Source: JBKEDS01 sp047975545 (GTDB taxonomy: Bacteria > Bacteroidota > Bacteroidia > Flavobacteriales > Flavobacteriaceae). Taken from it: DNA of 64,000 nucleotides. The position numbers and the translations under genes were made by a program. Positions 42,303-49,340 of this stretch are shown in pieces; the stretch's first letter is position 1; every line of letters starts with the position of its first letter. The stretch is from positions 19,697 through 83,696 of the forward strand of contig JBKEDS010000012.1 of assembly GCA_047975545.1 (NCBI GenBank), read 5' to 3'. The notes below the pieces were generated by a model that was not told where the DNA came from, did no database searches, and saw only the letters and a program-made list of their open reading frames with translations.

Positions 42303-44305
42303 GAGGCCGTTAACACTACTGTTTGGTTGTTTTTTAGTTTTATATCCTTGTTTACCGATTGTTTTTTTACAACGCCATTGCCTTCCAACTTCACCTTTAC
42401 CTTAACCTGCATGTTTTCCAACAAGGCTACGGCATCCATAGCGGGCAGCCCCACCACGTTCGGCATTATGGTTTTGTAGGTTTGCGCCATATTGAAATAG
42501 CCTTCAAATTCTTTGTCGGTTGACGCTTGGAGGATTTCAGCCGCATCAACCTCATCAACAATAGGCGTATCGGTAAATATTTTTTGGGCAATACGCTTAA
42601 ACACGGGTCCGGTTACATCGGCACCGTAATAACCTTTTTGGGTACTGGGCTTATGCACTACCACGATACAGGAATATTTTGGGTTATCGGCAGGAAAATA
42701 CCCCGCAAAGGACGAAATGTAACGGCGGTTTTGCTTCCAATCCTTCATCCAATATTCGGTTTGCGCCGTCCCTGTTTTTCCTGCCATGGAAAAGTAAGGC
42801 GAATACAACGAGCGCCCCGTACCCCTATCGACCACGTGTTTTAGTATGGTTTGGATTTCCTTTAGGGTTTTATCGGAACATATTTTTTTATTGGTAATTT
42901 CCTTGTCGAAGGTTTCCACGACCCTATCCAACTCCTTAACCTGGCGGATAAACCTTGGCTTAACCAAAACCCCGTTATTGGCTATGGCGTTGTAAAAGGT
43001 TAGGGTTTGTAGCGGTGTTAGGTTTAGGTTGTAACCGTAGGACATGGACGGCAATGCGTTTTTGCTCCAAATTTTGTCGCCCGGCCTCGGGATAACAGGC
43101 TCACCTTCGCCAATAATGGGCAAATCCAAAGTTTTGGAAAGCCCCCAATCGTCTAAGTGCTTGATAAACTTATTTGGGTCTTTGGAGTAACCTTTTTCTA
43201 TTATGGTAGCCATACCAATATTGGACGACACTTCCAACACGTGGGCTGCCGAAATTTTGCCATGCCCCCGGGTATCGTAAATAGCCCGTCCGTAAAATTG
43301 TTTGTAGCCCACACCGGTATCGATAACCGTTGCGGTATCGACAACCTTATCTTCCAAGGCCGCCATTAAGGCCATAACCTTAAAGGTAGAACCCGGTTCG
43401 TGCGATTCGCCCAACACGTAATTGAGGCGTTCGTAATAGTGGCCGTCGCTGTTGCGCCCCAAATTGGAAATGGCCCGAATTTCGCCCGTTTCAACCTCCA
43501 TAACCGCTACGCAGCCGTGTTCGGCCTCGTAGTATTCCAATTGTTCCAACAGGGCATGGTGGGCAATATCCTGAATATTAACATCAATGGTAGTGTACAC
43601 ATCGTAACCGTCTTGGGGCTCGATTTCGTTATCGTCGCTCAAGGGCTTCCATTGGCCTTTTCCTATTTTTTGTTTTTTGCGTTTGCCATCGACACCCCGC
43701 AGGTACTTAATACCATAGGCGCCATCTATGCCGGGGCGGGTTACGTTGCCTTCTTCATCTATACGTTCGTAACCAATGGTGCGCTGGGCAATACCGCCCA
43801 TGGGGTATTCGCGCTTTGTGGTTTGCTCGACTATCAAACCACCCTTGTAAGTGCCCAATTTTAAAAGCGGAAAGTTTCGCAAGCGCATGTAATTGGAATA
43901 GCCAATATTCCTGGCCAACAAATAATAGCGGTTTTTATTGGCACGGGCTTTTCGGATTTCTTTTTGAAAATAGCTGGAAGGTTTTCCCGAATATTTTGAA
44001 AGCGAATCGGACAGGGGCTTTAAGTATTTTTCGAAGTTTTTGGCCGACGGCGTTACGGCATCCAAACGCACATCGTACTTGGGCACCGAAGTAGCCAACA
44101 AATTACCGTTAACCGAATACACATTGCCCCTATTGGCCGGGATAACAACATCCTTAACCACGCGCTCGTCGGCCATGGCACGATATTTTTCGCCCTGTAA
44201 AAACTGAATATCGAACAGCTTAAATACAACCGCCAACCCGAATATAAACATACATATTGCAACTATGTACATGCGGTTTAATATGTGCTTTTCGTTTATG
44301 GCCAC
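42299..44305 (-). CDS. ftsI: division-specific penicillin-binding protein (FtsI/PBP3) with PASTA domain
   Basis: This 668-residue bitopic transpeptidase cross-links septal peptidoglycan. A transmembrane helix lies at about 12-30. The dimerisation domain spans to about 235 (VVIPANRGNVYS). The transpeptidase domain carries SxxK at Ser306-Lys309 (GSTFK), SxN at 360-362 (SSN) and KTG at 510-512. A C-terminal PASTA domain (about 605-668, TIMPNVVGLPAMDAVALLEN) is present, as is common in Bacteroidota. It lies 2 bp after ftsL. Confidence 0.97.
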   Translation of the reverse strand: MAINEKHILNRMYIVAICMFIFGLAVVFKLFDIQFLQGEKYRAMADERVVKDVVIPANRGNVYSVNGNLLATSVPKYDVRLDAVTPSAKNFEKYLKPLSDSLSKYSGKPSSYFQKEIRKARANKNRYYLLARNIGYSNYMRLRNFPLLKLGTYKGGLIVEQTTKREYPMGGIAQRTIGYERIDEEGNVTRPGIDGAYGIKYLRGVDGKRKKQKIGKGQWKPLSDDNEIEPQDGYDVYTTIDVNIQDIAHHALLEQLEYYEAEHGCVAVMEVETGEIRAISNLGRNSDGHYYERLNYVLGESHEPGSTFKVMALMAALEDKVVDTATVIDTGVGYKQFYGRAIYDTRGHGKISAAHVLEVSSNIGMATIIEKGYSKDPNKFIKHLDDWGLSKTLDLPIIGEGEPVIPRPGDKIWSKNALPSMSYGYNLNLTPLQTLTFYNAIANNGVLVKPRFIRQVKELDRVVETFDKEITNKKICSDKTLKEIQTILKHVVDRGTGRSLYSPYFSMAGKTGTAQTEYWMKDWKQNRRYISSFAGYFPADNPKYSCIVVVHKPSTQKGYYGADVTGPVFKRIAQKIFTDTPIVDEVDAAEILQASTDKEFEGYFNMAQTYKTIMPNVVGLPAMDAVALLENMQVKVKVKLEGNGVVKKQSVNKDIKLKNNQTVVLTAS

Positions 44306-44307
44306 TA

Positions 44308-44628
44308 TTAACGTTCTTGAGATTTAACTTTTATTTTTTTAGGCGGAATTACCGAGGTTTTCAAGCCTTTGCTTTGCATTTTTGCAATTACCGCCGATTC
44401 CATTTTTAGCTTCATTAACTTGGAACGCCCATCGATAAAGGCCGAGCGCATTTCGTTAACTTCGTTTTTTAGCTGTGCTATTTCGTACACTTTTTTATCG
44501 GCGTTGTGCGAACTGGCAATCATAACAATGGCCAAAGCCGAAATAAAAATGATAATGCGCCAATTTTTAAACGAATCGTCGCTTACCAAAAATGTTCCTT
44601 TTAATATTTTATAAATGTTTTTCTTCAT
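44308..44628 (-). CDS. ftsL: FtsL-like cell division protein
   Basis: This 106-residue bitopic protein has a transmembrane helix at about 27-43 (IIIFISALAIVMIASS) and a following coiled-coil-like segment (EIAQLKNEVNEMRSAFIDGR). Both its size and position between rsmH and ftsI are those of FtsL in Bacteroidota. It should form a complex with FtsQ and an FtsB-like partner not in this window. The sequence itself is weakly conserved, so the name rests partly on context. Confidence 0.88.
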   Translation of the reverse strand: MKKNIYKILKGTFLVSDDSFKNWRIIIFISALAIVMIASSHNADKKVYEIAQLKNEVNEMRSAFIDGRSKLMKLKMESAVIAKMQSKGLKTSVIPPKKIKVKSQER

Positions 44629-45537
44629 TTACAGTTTTTCGGCTATTCGTAATTTTGCGCTCCTGGCACGGCTGTTTTCTTTTATCTCTTTAGAAGAAGG
44701 CACGATTAAACCGCCTACTCTTTTTAACGGCACACTAAAATTGCCAAACATGTCGCGCTCGGGCTCGCCTTCGAACATACCGTTTCTTATAAACCGCTTT
44801 ACCAACCTGTCCTCCAGCGAATGATACGAGATAAAACTTAACCGTCCGCCCTGTTTTAAAAGTTCTGGTGTTTGCAACAAGAATTCTTTTAGCACCTCTA
44901 TTTCTTGGTTTACCTCAATACGTATGGCCTGGTATATTTGCGCCAATATTTTGTTTTCGTGCTTTGGCGGCAAAAACTTTTTTAGCACCGCTTTTAGCTG
45001 CTCGCTTGTTACTATTGGTTTTTCGGTGCTTGCCGCAACAATTTCCCTTGCCATTGCGGGCGCCTGCCTTAGCTCGCCATATTGGGCCAATACCGTTTTA
45101 AGCTGTTGCTCGCCATACCCGTTAACCACATGGTAGGCCGAAAGTTCGTTTTTTTGGTTCATGCGCATATCAAGGTTTGCCTCGAAGCGGGTTGAAAACC
45201 CACGCTCGGCCACATCGAACTGATGCGAGGATACCCCGAAATCGGCCAAAACGCCATCGACTTGCTTTATGCCATAAAACCGCAAGAACCGCTTAACGTA
45301 CCTGAAATTTTCGTTGATTAGCGTAAACCGTTCATCGTCTATTTTATTTTCAAGCGCATCTAAATCCTGGTCGAAGGCAAACAGCTTTCCTTTTTTGCTT
45401 AACCGGCTTAATATTTCCTTGCTATGTCCGCCGCCGCCAAAGGTTACGTCCACGTACACGCCATCGGGATTAATATTTAATCCATCGACTGTTTCCTTTA
45501 ACAATACGGGGTTATGATATGCTGTCATCGTCGTCAT
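44629..45537 (-). CDS. rsmH: 16S rRNA m4C1402 methyltransferase RsmH
   Basis: This 302-residue SAM-dependent enzyme (MraW family) methylates 16S rRNA C1402. Motifs are YHNPVLLKETVDGL, YVDVTFGGGGHSKEIL (SAM binding), GVLADFGVSSHQFDVAERGF, and SYHSLEDRLVKRF near the C-terminus. Start ATGs exist at 45537 and 45528; the second matches the usual N-terminus (MTAYHNPVLL). Either way the start overlaps the 3' end of mraZ by 17-26 bp. Confidence 0.96.
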   Translation of the reverse strand: MTTMTAYHNPVLLKETVDGLNINPDGVYVDVTFGGGGHSKEILSRLSKKGKLFAFDQDLDALENKIDDERFTLINENFRYVKRFLRFYGIKQVDGVLADFGVSSHQFDVAERGFSTRFEANLDMRMNQKNELSAYHVVNGYGEQQLKTVLAQYGELRQAPAMAREIVAASTEKPIVTSEQLKAVLKKFLPPKHENKILAQIYQAIRIEVNQEIEVLKEFLLQTPELLKQGGRLSFISYHSLEDRLVKRFIRNGMFEGEPERDMFGNFSVPLKRVGGLIVPSSKEIKENSRARSAKLRIAEKL

Positions 45538-45982
45538 CCTGTCCCATTACTTCTTCGGCCAAATCGGCAAAATCCAAGGCGGCATCGTCAATAGCCTGTT
45601 CGTACAAATCCTTATCCCAAATTTCAACAATATTAATGGCCGAAGCCACTACTATATCCTTTGAAATATTGGCAAATACGGTTAAATCCTTGGGGATTAA
45701 CAACCGGCCGTTGCCATCGATTTCCACCATTTTTACCCCTGCGGTAAAGCGGCGGATAAAATCGTTGTTCTTCTTTTTAAAACGGTTTAGCTTGTTCATT
45801 TTTTGCATAAGCACCTGCCACTCGGCCACCGGGTACAGCTCCAAACATTTTTGGAACACCGAACGGCGCAATACAAAGCCTTCAGCCAAAACGGCCGACA
45901 ACTGCTTTTTAAGCGGCGCCGGCAGCATGAGCCTGCCTTTTGTGTCGACCTTACAATCGTATGTTCCTATTAATGAATCCAA
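45512..45982 (-). CDS. mraZ: transcriptional regulator MraZ
   Basis: This 156-residue DNA-binding protein has two SpoVT/AbrB-like halves with the DxxxR motifs DTKGRLMLP (about 13-21) and DGNGRLLIP (about 89-97). It represses the dcw operon by binding short direct repeats upstream of its own gene. The start is TTG at 45982; no in-frame ATG precedes it and the reading LIGTYDCKVD matches the family N-terminus. The C-terminus is an acidic tail (GQDDDDDSIS). A three-box operator lies 50 bp upstream. Confidence 0.95.
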   Translation of the reverse strand: MDSLIGTYDCKVDTKGRLMLPAPLKKQLSAVLAEGFVLRRSVFQKCLELYPVAEWQVLMQKMNKLNRFKKKNNDFIRRFTAGVKMVEIDGNGRLLIPKDLTVFANISKDIVVASAINIVEIWDKDLYEQAIDDAALDFADLAEEVMGQDDDDDSIS

Positions 45983-46031
45983 TGCGGTATTAAATATGCT
46001 TCAACCTTTAAATTTCAAATATATTGAAAAA

Positions 46032-46059
46032 TTTACCACACTTTACCACATTTTACCAC
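46032..46059 (-). promoter_or_regulatory. MraZ operator: three GTGGTAAA boxes at 10-bp period
   Basis: Read on the minus strand, GTGGTAAA occurs three times with an exact 10-bp period (46052-46059, 46042-46049, 46032-46039). Two further GTGG boxes lie at 46097-46100 and 46087-46090, also 10 bp apart. MraZ proteins bind tandem GTGG/TGGG-type repeats with about one helical turn spacing, and mraZ begins 50 bp downstream. This is very likely the autoregulatory site of the dcw cluster. Confidence 0.8.
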
Positions 46060-46221
46060 TTTGTTAATAAATTTTCGACAAAACGGCCACTTTACCCCAC
46101 GGAAAACAACCCGACACGCCACAACACCTTAAAACCAACGTATTGGCTTACGGTTTTAAACTATTAACATTTCGCAATTTTTATGTTTTAACTAAAATGG
46201 TTATAATATGAATGAAATAAC

Positions 46222-46229
46222 TATATTTG
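46222..46229 (+). promoter_or_regulatory. -7 promoter box of the alpha/beta hydrolase gene
   Basis: TATATTTG is an exact TAnnTTTG match. It lies 16 bp before the in-frame ATG at 46246 and 79 bp before the preferred start at 46309. The intergenic region 45983-46308 (about 325 bp) holds this box and the MraZ operator; nothing else was recognised there. Confidence 0.5.
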
Positions 46230-46308
46230 TTTTGAAGAAAGAAACATGGCTTGGGAGAAAAACTCCCAGACATTTAAAATTTCAATTATCGAGAACGACA
46301 ACTTACGA

Positions 46309-47073
46309 ATGGCCCAACGTTTAAAAAAAGAAAAAAACTACAGTTATATTGAAGTGGGCGAAGGCACCCCGATTATTGTCCTGCACGGCCTTATGGGCGG
46401 CTTGAGCAACTTCGATTCCGTAACCCAATATTTTAGCAACCAAGGCTACAAGGTTGTTATACCGGAATTGCCCATTTACACCATGTCGCTATTAAAAACC
46501 AACGTAAAGAGCTTTGCCAAGTACCTGCACGATTTTATAAACTTTAAGGAATATAACGAGGTTATTTTGTTGGGAAATTCGCTTGGCGGACATATCGGGC
46601 TTTACCACACCAAACTTTATCCCGAAAAAGTTAAGGCACTTATTATAACGGGCAGCTCGGGGCTTTACGAAAGCGCCATGGGCAGCGGCTACACCAAACG
46701 CAGCGATTACGAGGTTATTAAAAAGAAGGCCCAGGACGTGTTTTACGACCCCGCCGTGGCCACCAAAGAAATTGTAGACGATGTTTACAAAACCGTTAAC
46801 GACCGTAACAAACTAATAAAAACCCTTGCCATTGCCAAAAGCGCCATTAGGCACAATATGGCCAAGGATTTACCAAAAATGCAAACGCCAACCTGCATTA
46901 TTTGGGGCAAGAACGATACCGTTACGCCTCCGGACGTTGCCGAGGAGTTCCACGAGTTGCTGCCCGATTCCAGCTTATATTGGATTGACAAATGCGGGCA
47001 TGCCGCCATGATGGAACACCCCGACGAGTTTAACCGTATTTTGCATAATTGGCTTAAGGAAAGAGGGTTTTAA
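46309..47073 (+). CDS. alpha/beta-fold hydrolase
   Basis: This 254-residue cytoplasmic serine hydrolase shows VLHGLMGGLSNFDSV (oxyanion loop), the nucleophile elbow GNSLGGH, an acidic residue in IWGKNDTVTPP, and the catalytic His in DKCGHAAMMEHP. The complete Ser-Asp-His triad is therefore in place. I chose the ATG at 46309 (MAQRLKKEKNYSYIEVGEG) because relatives start there; an ATG at 46246 would add 21 residues and sits closer to the promoter box. It is divergent from mraZ and precedes engB, a common flavobacterial arrangement. Substrate is unknown. Confidence 0.9.
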   Translation: MAQRLKKEKNYSYIEVGEGTPIIVLHGLMGGLSNFDSVTQYFSNQGYKVVIPELPIYTMSLLKTNVKSFAKYLHDFINFKEYNEVILLGNSLGGHIGLYHTKLYPEKVKALIITGSSGLYESAMGSGYTKRSDYEVIKKKAQDVFYDPAVATKEIVDDVYKTVNDRNKLIKTLAIAKSAIRHNMAKDLPKMQTPTCIIWGKNDTVTPPDVAEEFHELLPDSSLYWIDKCGHAAMMEHPDEFNRILHNWLKERGF

Positions 47074-47103
47074 AAAAACACCATTTGCAATAACGTATAC
47101 AAA

Positions 47104-47357
47104 GTGAAGTGTTTTCATTACAAATAGATTCTTCACTTTCGTTCAGGATGATACAACAACCAAACCACCACGGGCTGGAAGCCCATGGGCTTGCAAACGG
47201 ATTGAACGCCTGATTATTTGTGTACATTTTAGCCACGAATACACGAATAATTTTTATAAAAACTATTTGAAACATTCGTGTATTCGTGGCATAAAAATAT
47301 TTGTAGACACTGAAAGTCTTGCCCTAAAAGCACATACTTGCCTACGGCAGGCAGGGC
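47104..47357. repeat. repeat-rich intergenic region
   Basis: The 305-bp gap 47074-47378 is a patchwork of short repeat types and no gene was found in it. GTGAAG/CTTCAC arms lie at 47104-47136 around AGATTCTTCAC, GGGCTGGAAGCCCATGGGC at about 47168-47191, a long inverted repeat at 47232-47290, and TGCCTACGGCAGGCA at about 47340-47354. All look like extragenic repeat families. Confidence 0.55.
47232..47290. repeat. perfect 17-bp inverted repeat
   Basis: GCCACGAATACACGAAT (47232-47248) is repeated exactly in inverse orientation at 47274-47290 with a 25-bp AT-rich spacer. The arm sequence is an internally repetitive CACGAAT motif. The transcript would form a strong hairpin, but no T-run follows, so it is more like a mobile or structural repeat than a terminator. 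Confidence 0.85.
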
Positions 47358-47378
47358 TTAAACTAACGCCCAAAACAA

Positions 47379-48020
47379 ATGAACACTAAAACCATAAAAC
47401 ACCTATTAATCGGCCTATCTATTATAGCCATTGCTTTTGCTTTAAAAAAGCCTTTTAATTTTTCAAACCACGAAGTTTTTTTAATGTTGGGCGTTGGGGT
47501 TTTATTGGCCGCTATCCACATAACTGCTACAAGTGCTTTAAATTTTATTTCGCCTTCCGATTGGTTTTTTAAAAACCGTTTTAAATTTTTCAGCCTTGCA
47601 CGGGGCGCTATGTACGGTATTGTTTATTTTTCTATAAACACAATACTTGAAAACAGTACATTTTCGTTTAAAAAAGCACTTGTTACAACCTTGGTTTGCG
47701 CCTTGTTAGGATTAATTTTAGATGGTTTCTTTTTCAGCAAATCGAAAAAACCGAAAACCAAAAACCGCACTTTTAGCCTACAAAAACAATTGGCAACCGA
47801 TTTTGCCGCATTAACCGACCAAAACGGTAAAAACCACGAAGGCAAATTAATTTTAACCGATAAAGCTTTAATTTTTGTTGACAACAAAACCCAACAAAAA
47901 CTTATAGACCAAAGCATAAGCAACATAACGCCAACCATTAGCAACTCTATAATAAAAAGCCCTAATGGCTTTAAAATTGGGACTACCGAAATTAAAAACT
48001 TAATGTTTCCCTTTTATTGA
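47379..48020 (+). CDS. hypothetical membrane protein with C-terminal soluble domain
   Basis: I do not recognise this 213-residue protein. Residues about 8-23, 33-52, 70-90 and 100-117 are hydrophobic and suggest four transmembrane helices. The second half (about 130-213) is soluble, with short strands (GKLILTDKALIFVDN; KIGTTEIKNLMFPF) that resemble a GRAM/PH-like fold, but that likeness is only a guess. It begins after the repeat-rich gap and ends 47 bp before engB, so it may be cotranscribed with it. Confidence 0.65.
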   Translation: MNTKTIKHLLIGLSIIAIAFALKKPFNFSNHEVFLMLGVGVLLAAIHITATSALNFISPSDWFFKNRFKFFSLARGAMYGIVYFSINTILENSTFSFKKALVTTLVCALLGLILDGFFFSKSKKPKTKNRTFSLQKQLATDFAALTDQNGKNHEGKLILTDKALIFVDNKTQQKLIDQSISNITPTISNSIIKSPNGFKIGTTEIKNLMFPFY

Positions 48021-48067
48021 CTCAATAAAATAGACGCATTAAAAACTTCACATTAACAACCCCAAAA

Positions 48068-48673
48068 ATGATTATAAAATCCGCCGAATTTGTTATGAGC
48101 AACTCCGATGTTGCAAAATGCCCCAAAGGACAATTGCCCGAATATGCGTTTATTGGGCGTAGCAACGTGGGCAAATCGTCGCTTATTAACATGCTTACCA
48201 ACCGAAAAAGCTTGGCAAAAACCTCGGGGCGCCCCGGAAAAACCCAGCTCATAAATCATTTTTTAATTAATAAAAACTGGCATTTGGTAGATTTGCCCGG
48301 CTACGGTTACGCACGGGTTTCGAAAAGCACAAAAAAGGTGTTCCAGAAATTTATAACCCAATATTTTAGCGCACGCGAACAATTGGTAACAGCTTTTGTT
48401 TTGGTGGATATTAGGCACGAACCCCAAACCATAGATTTGGAGTTTATGCAGTGGTTGGGCGTTAACGGCATTCCGTTTTCCATTGTTTTTACCAAAGCCG
48501 ACAAACTGAAGCCCAAAGCCATAGAAAACCATATTGAGGCTTACAAATCTGTTTTACTTGAAACTTGGGAAGATATGCCACCATATTTTATAACCTCATC
48601 CAGTAACGAAATGGGCAAAGATGCGGTTTTGGATTATATCGACGGGCTTAATGGCGCAGTGAATGGAGGATAA
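48068..48673 (+). CDS. engB: ribosome biogenesis GTPase EngB/YihA/YsxC
   Basis: This 201-residue essential GTPase acts in assembly of the large ribosomal subunit. G1 GRSNVGKSSL lies at about residues 29-38, G2 SGRPGKTQLIN near 55, G3 DLPGYG near 75, G4 TKADK near 142, and G5 TSSSNEMG near 176. The length is normal. Confidence 0.97.
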   Translation: MIIKSAEFVMSNSDVAKCPKGQLPEYAFIGRSNVGKSSLINMLTNRKSLAKTSGRPGKTQLINHFLINKNWHLVDLPGYGYARVSKSTKKVFQKFITQYFSAREQLVTAFVLVDIRHEPQTIDLEFMQWLGVNGIPFSIVFTKADKLKPKAIENHIEAYKSVLLETWEDMPPYFITSSSNEMGKDAVLDYIDGLNGAVNGG

Positions 48674-48826
48674 TAGACAATAAATACTTCCTTGCTTAAA
48701 CCGTTCATTTCCACTTTCAAATTATTAACCTTCAGTTAACCTTCGTGAAAAAATATCGGGCTATCTTTAATTGTCCTTTTTCTACTATATATTGCACGAA
48801 ACCTGCTTGCTTAAAACCTTTTTAAG

Positions 48827-49192
48827 ATGCAACTTGAAAGTGCCGAAGATTTTTTAAAACAACTAAATTACAATTGCCATCGTAATAAAAACGAATTGGA
48901 AGTCGATGTGGACCACGCCCAAAAAGTACTTATTAATTTTTCTAATCCCGAACACGTTTCGGTAACCGATAAACTAAAGTCTTGGAATTTTTTAACGGGA
49001 AACATTAAAACGACCCTAAAAAAAGCATTGCTATTCAACTTTGTTTTTGCCATAACACTAAGTCTTATTGTTGGCTTTATAAACCTCAATATAGGTTTAT
49101 TTGTGTTTATAACTCTTACGTTGTGGACCTTGTTGTGGGGTACTTATTATGCTGGAAAATTACAGAAATTAAAACAAATACTACTGGGTTAA
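48827..49192 (+). CDS. hypothetical small membrane protein
   Basis: This 121-residue protein is not recognised. An N-terminal soluble half (about 1-60; LESAEDFLKQLNYNC, then VLINFSNPEHVSVTDKLKSW) precedes two closely spaced hydrophobic helices (about 66-84 and 87-105) and a short basic tail (KLQKLKQILLG). The hydrophobic hairpin suggests an inner-membrane protein with both ends in the cytoplasm. It stands alone between engB and the pnp terminator. A gene of this size and composition appears real because the frame has a plausible ATG and ends just before intergenic-type DNA. Confidence 0.55.
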   Translation: MQLESAEDFLKQLNYNCHRNKNELEVDVDHAQKVLINFSNPEHVSVTDKLKSWNFLTGNIKTTLKKALLFNFVFAITLSLIVGFINLNIGLFVFITLTLWTLLWGTYYAGKLQKLKQILLG

Positions 49193-49277
49193 TTCTTTTT
49201 TACAAAATTTAGCTTGCTTTTTTTTCACCTTCCCTTTATATTTTAACCCTAAAAACACAGCTTACGCAACAAAAAAA

Positions 49278-49306
49278 GCTACCTGAAAAAATATTTTTCA
49301 GGCAGC
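49278..49306 (-). terminator. intrinsic terminator of pnp
   Basis: A 13-bp stem with one mismatch pairs GCTACCTGAAAAA (49278-49290) with TTTTTCAGGCAGC (49294-49306). A T-run follows on the minus strand. It lies 35 bp after the pnp stop. Confidence 0.8.
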
Positions 49307-49340
49307 CTTAGTATTTTGCCATTATGGCTTTTTATAAAGT

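Noticed and set aside
47232..47290. Inverted repeat as a transcription terminator for the hydrolase gene
   Set aside because: It lies 159 bp after the stop, has a 25-base AT-rich spacer and no T-run after the right arm; a repeat element is the better reading.
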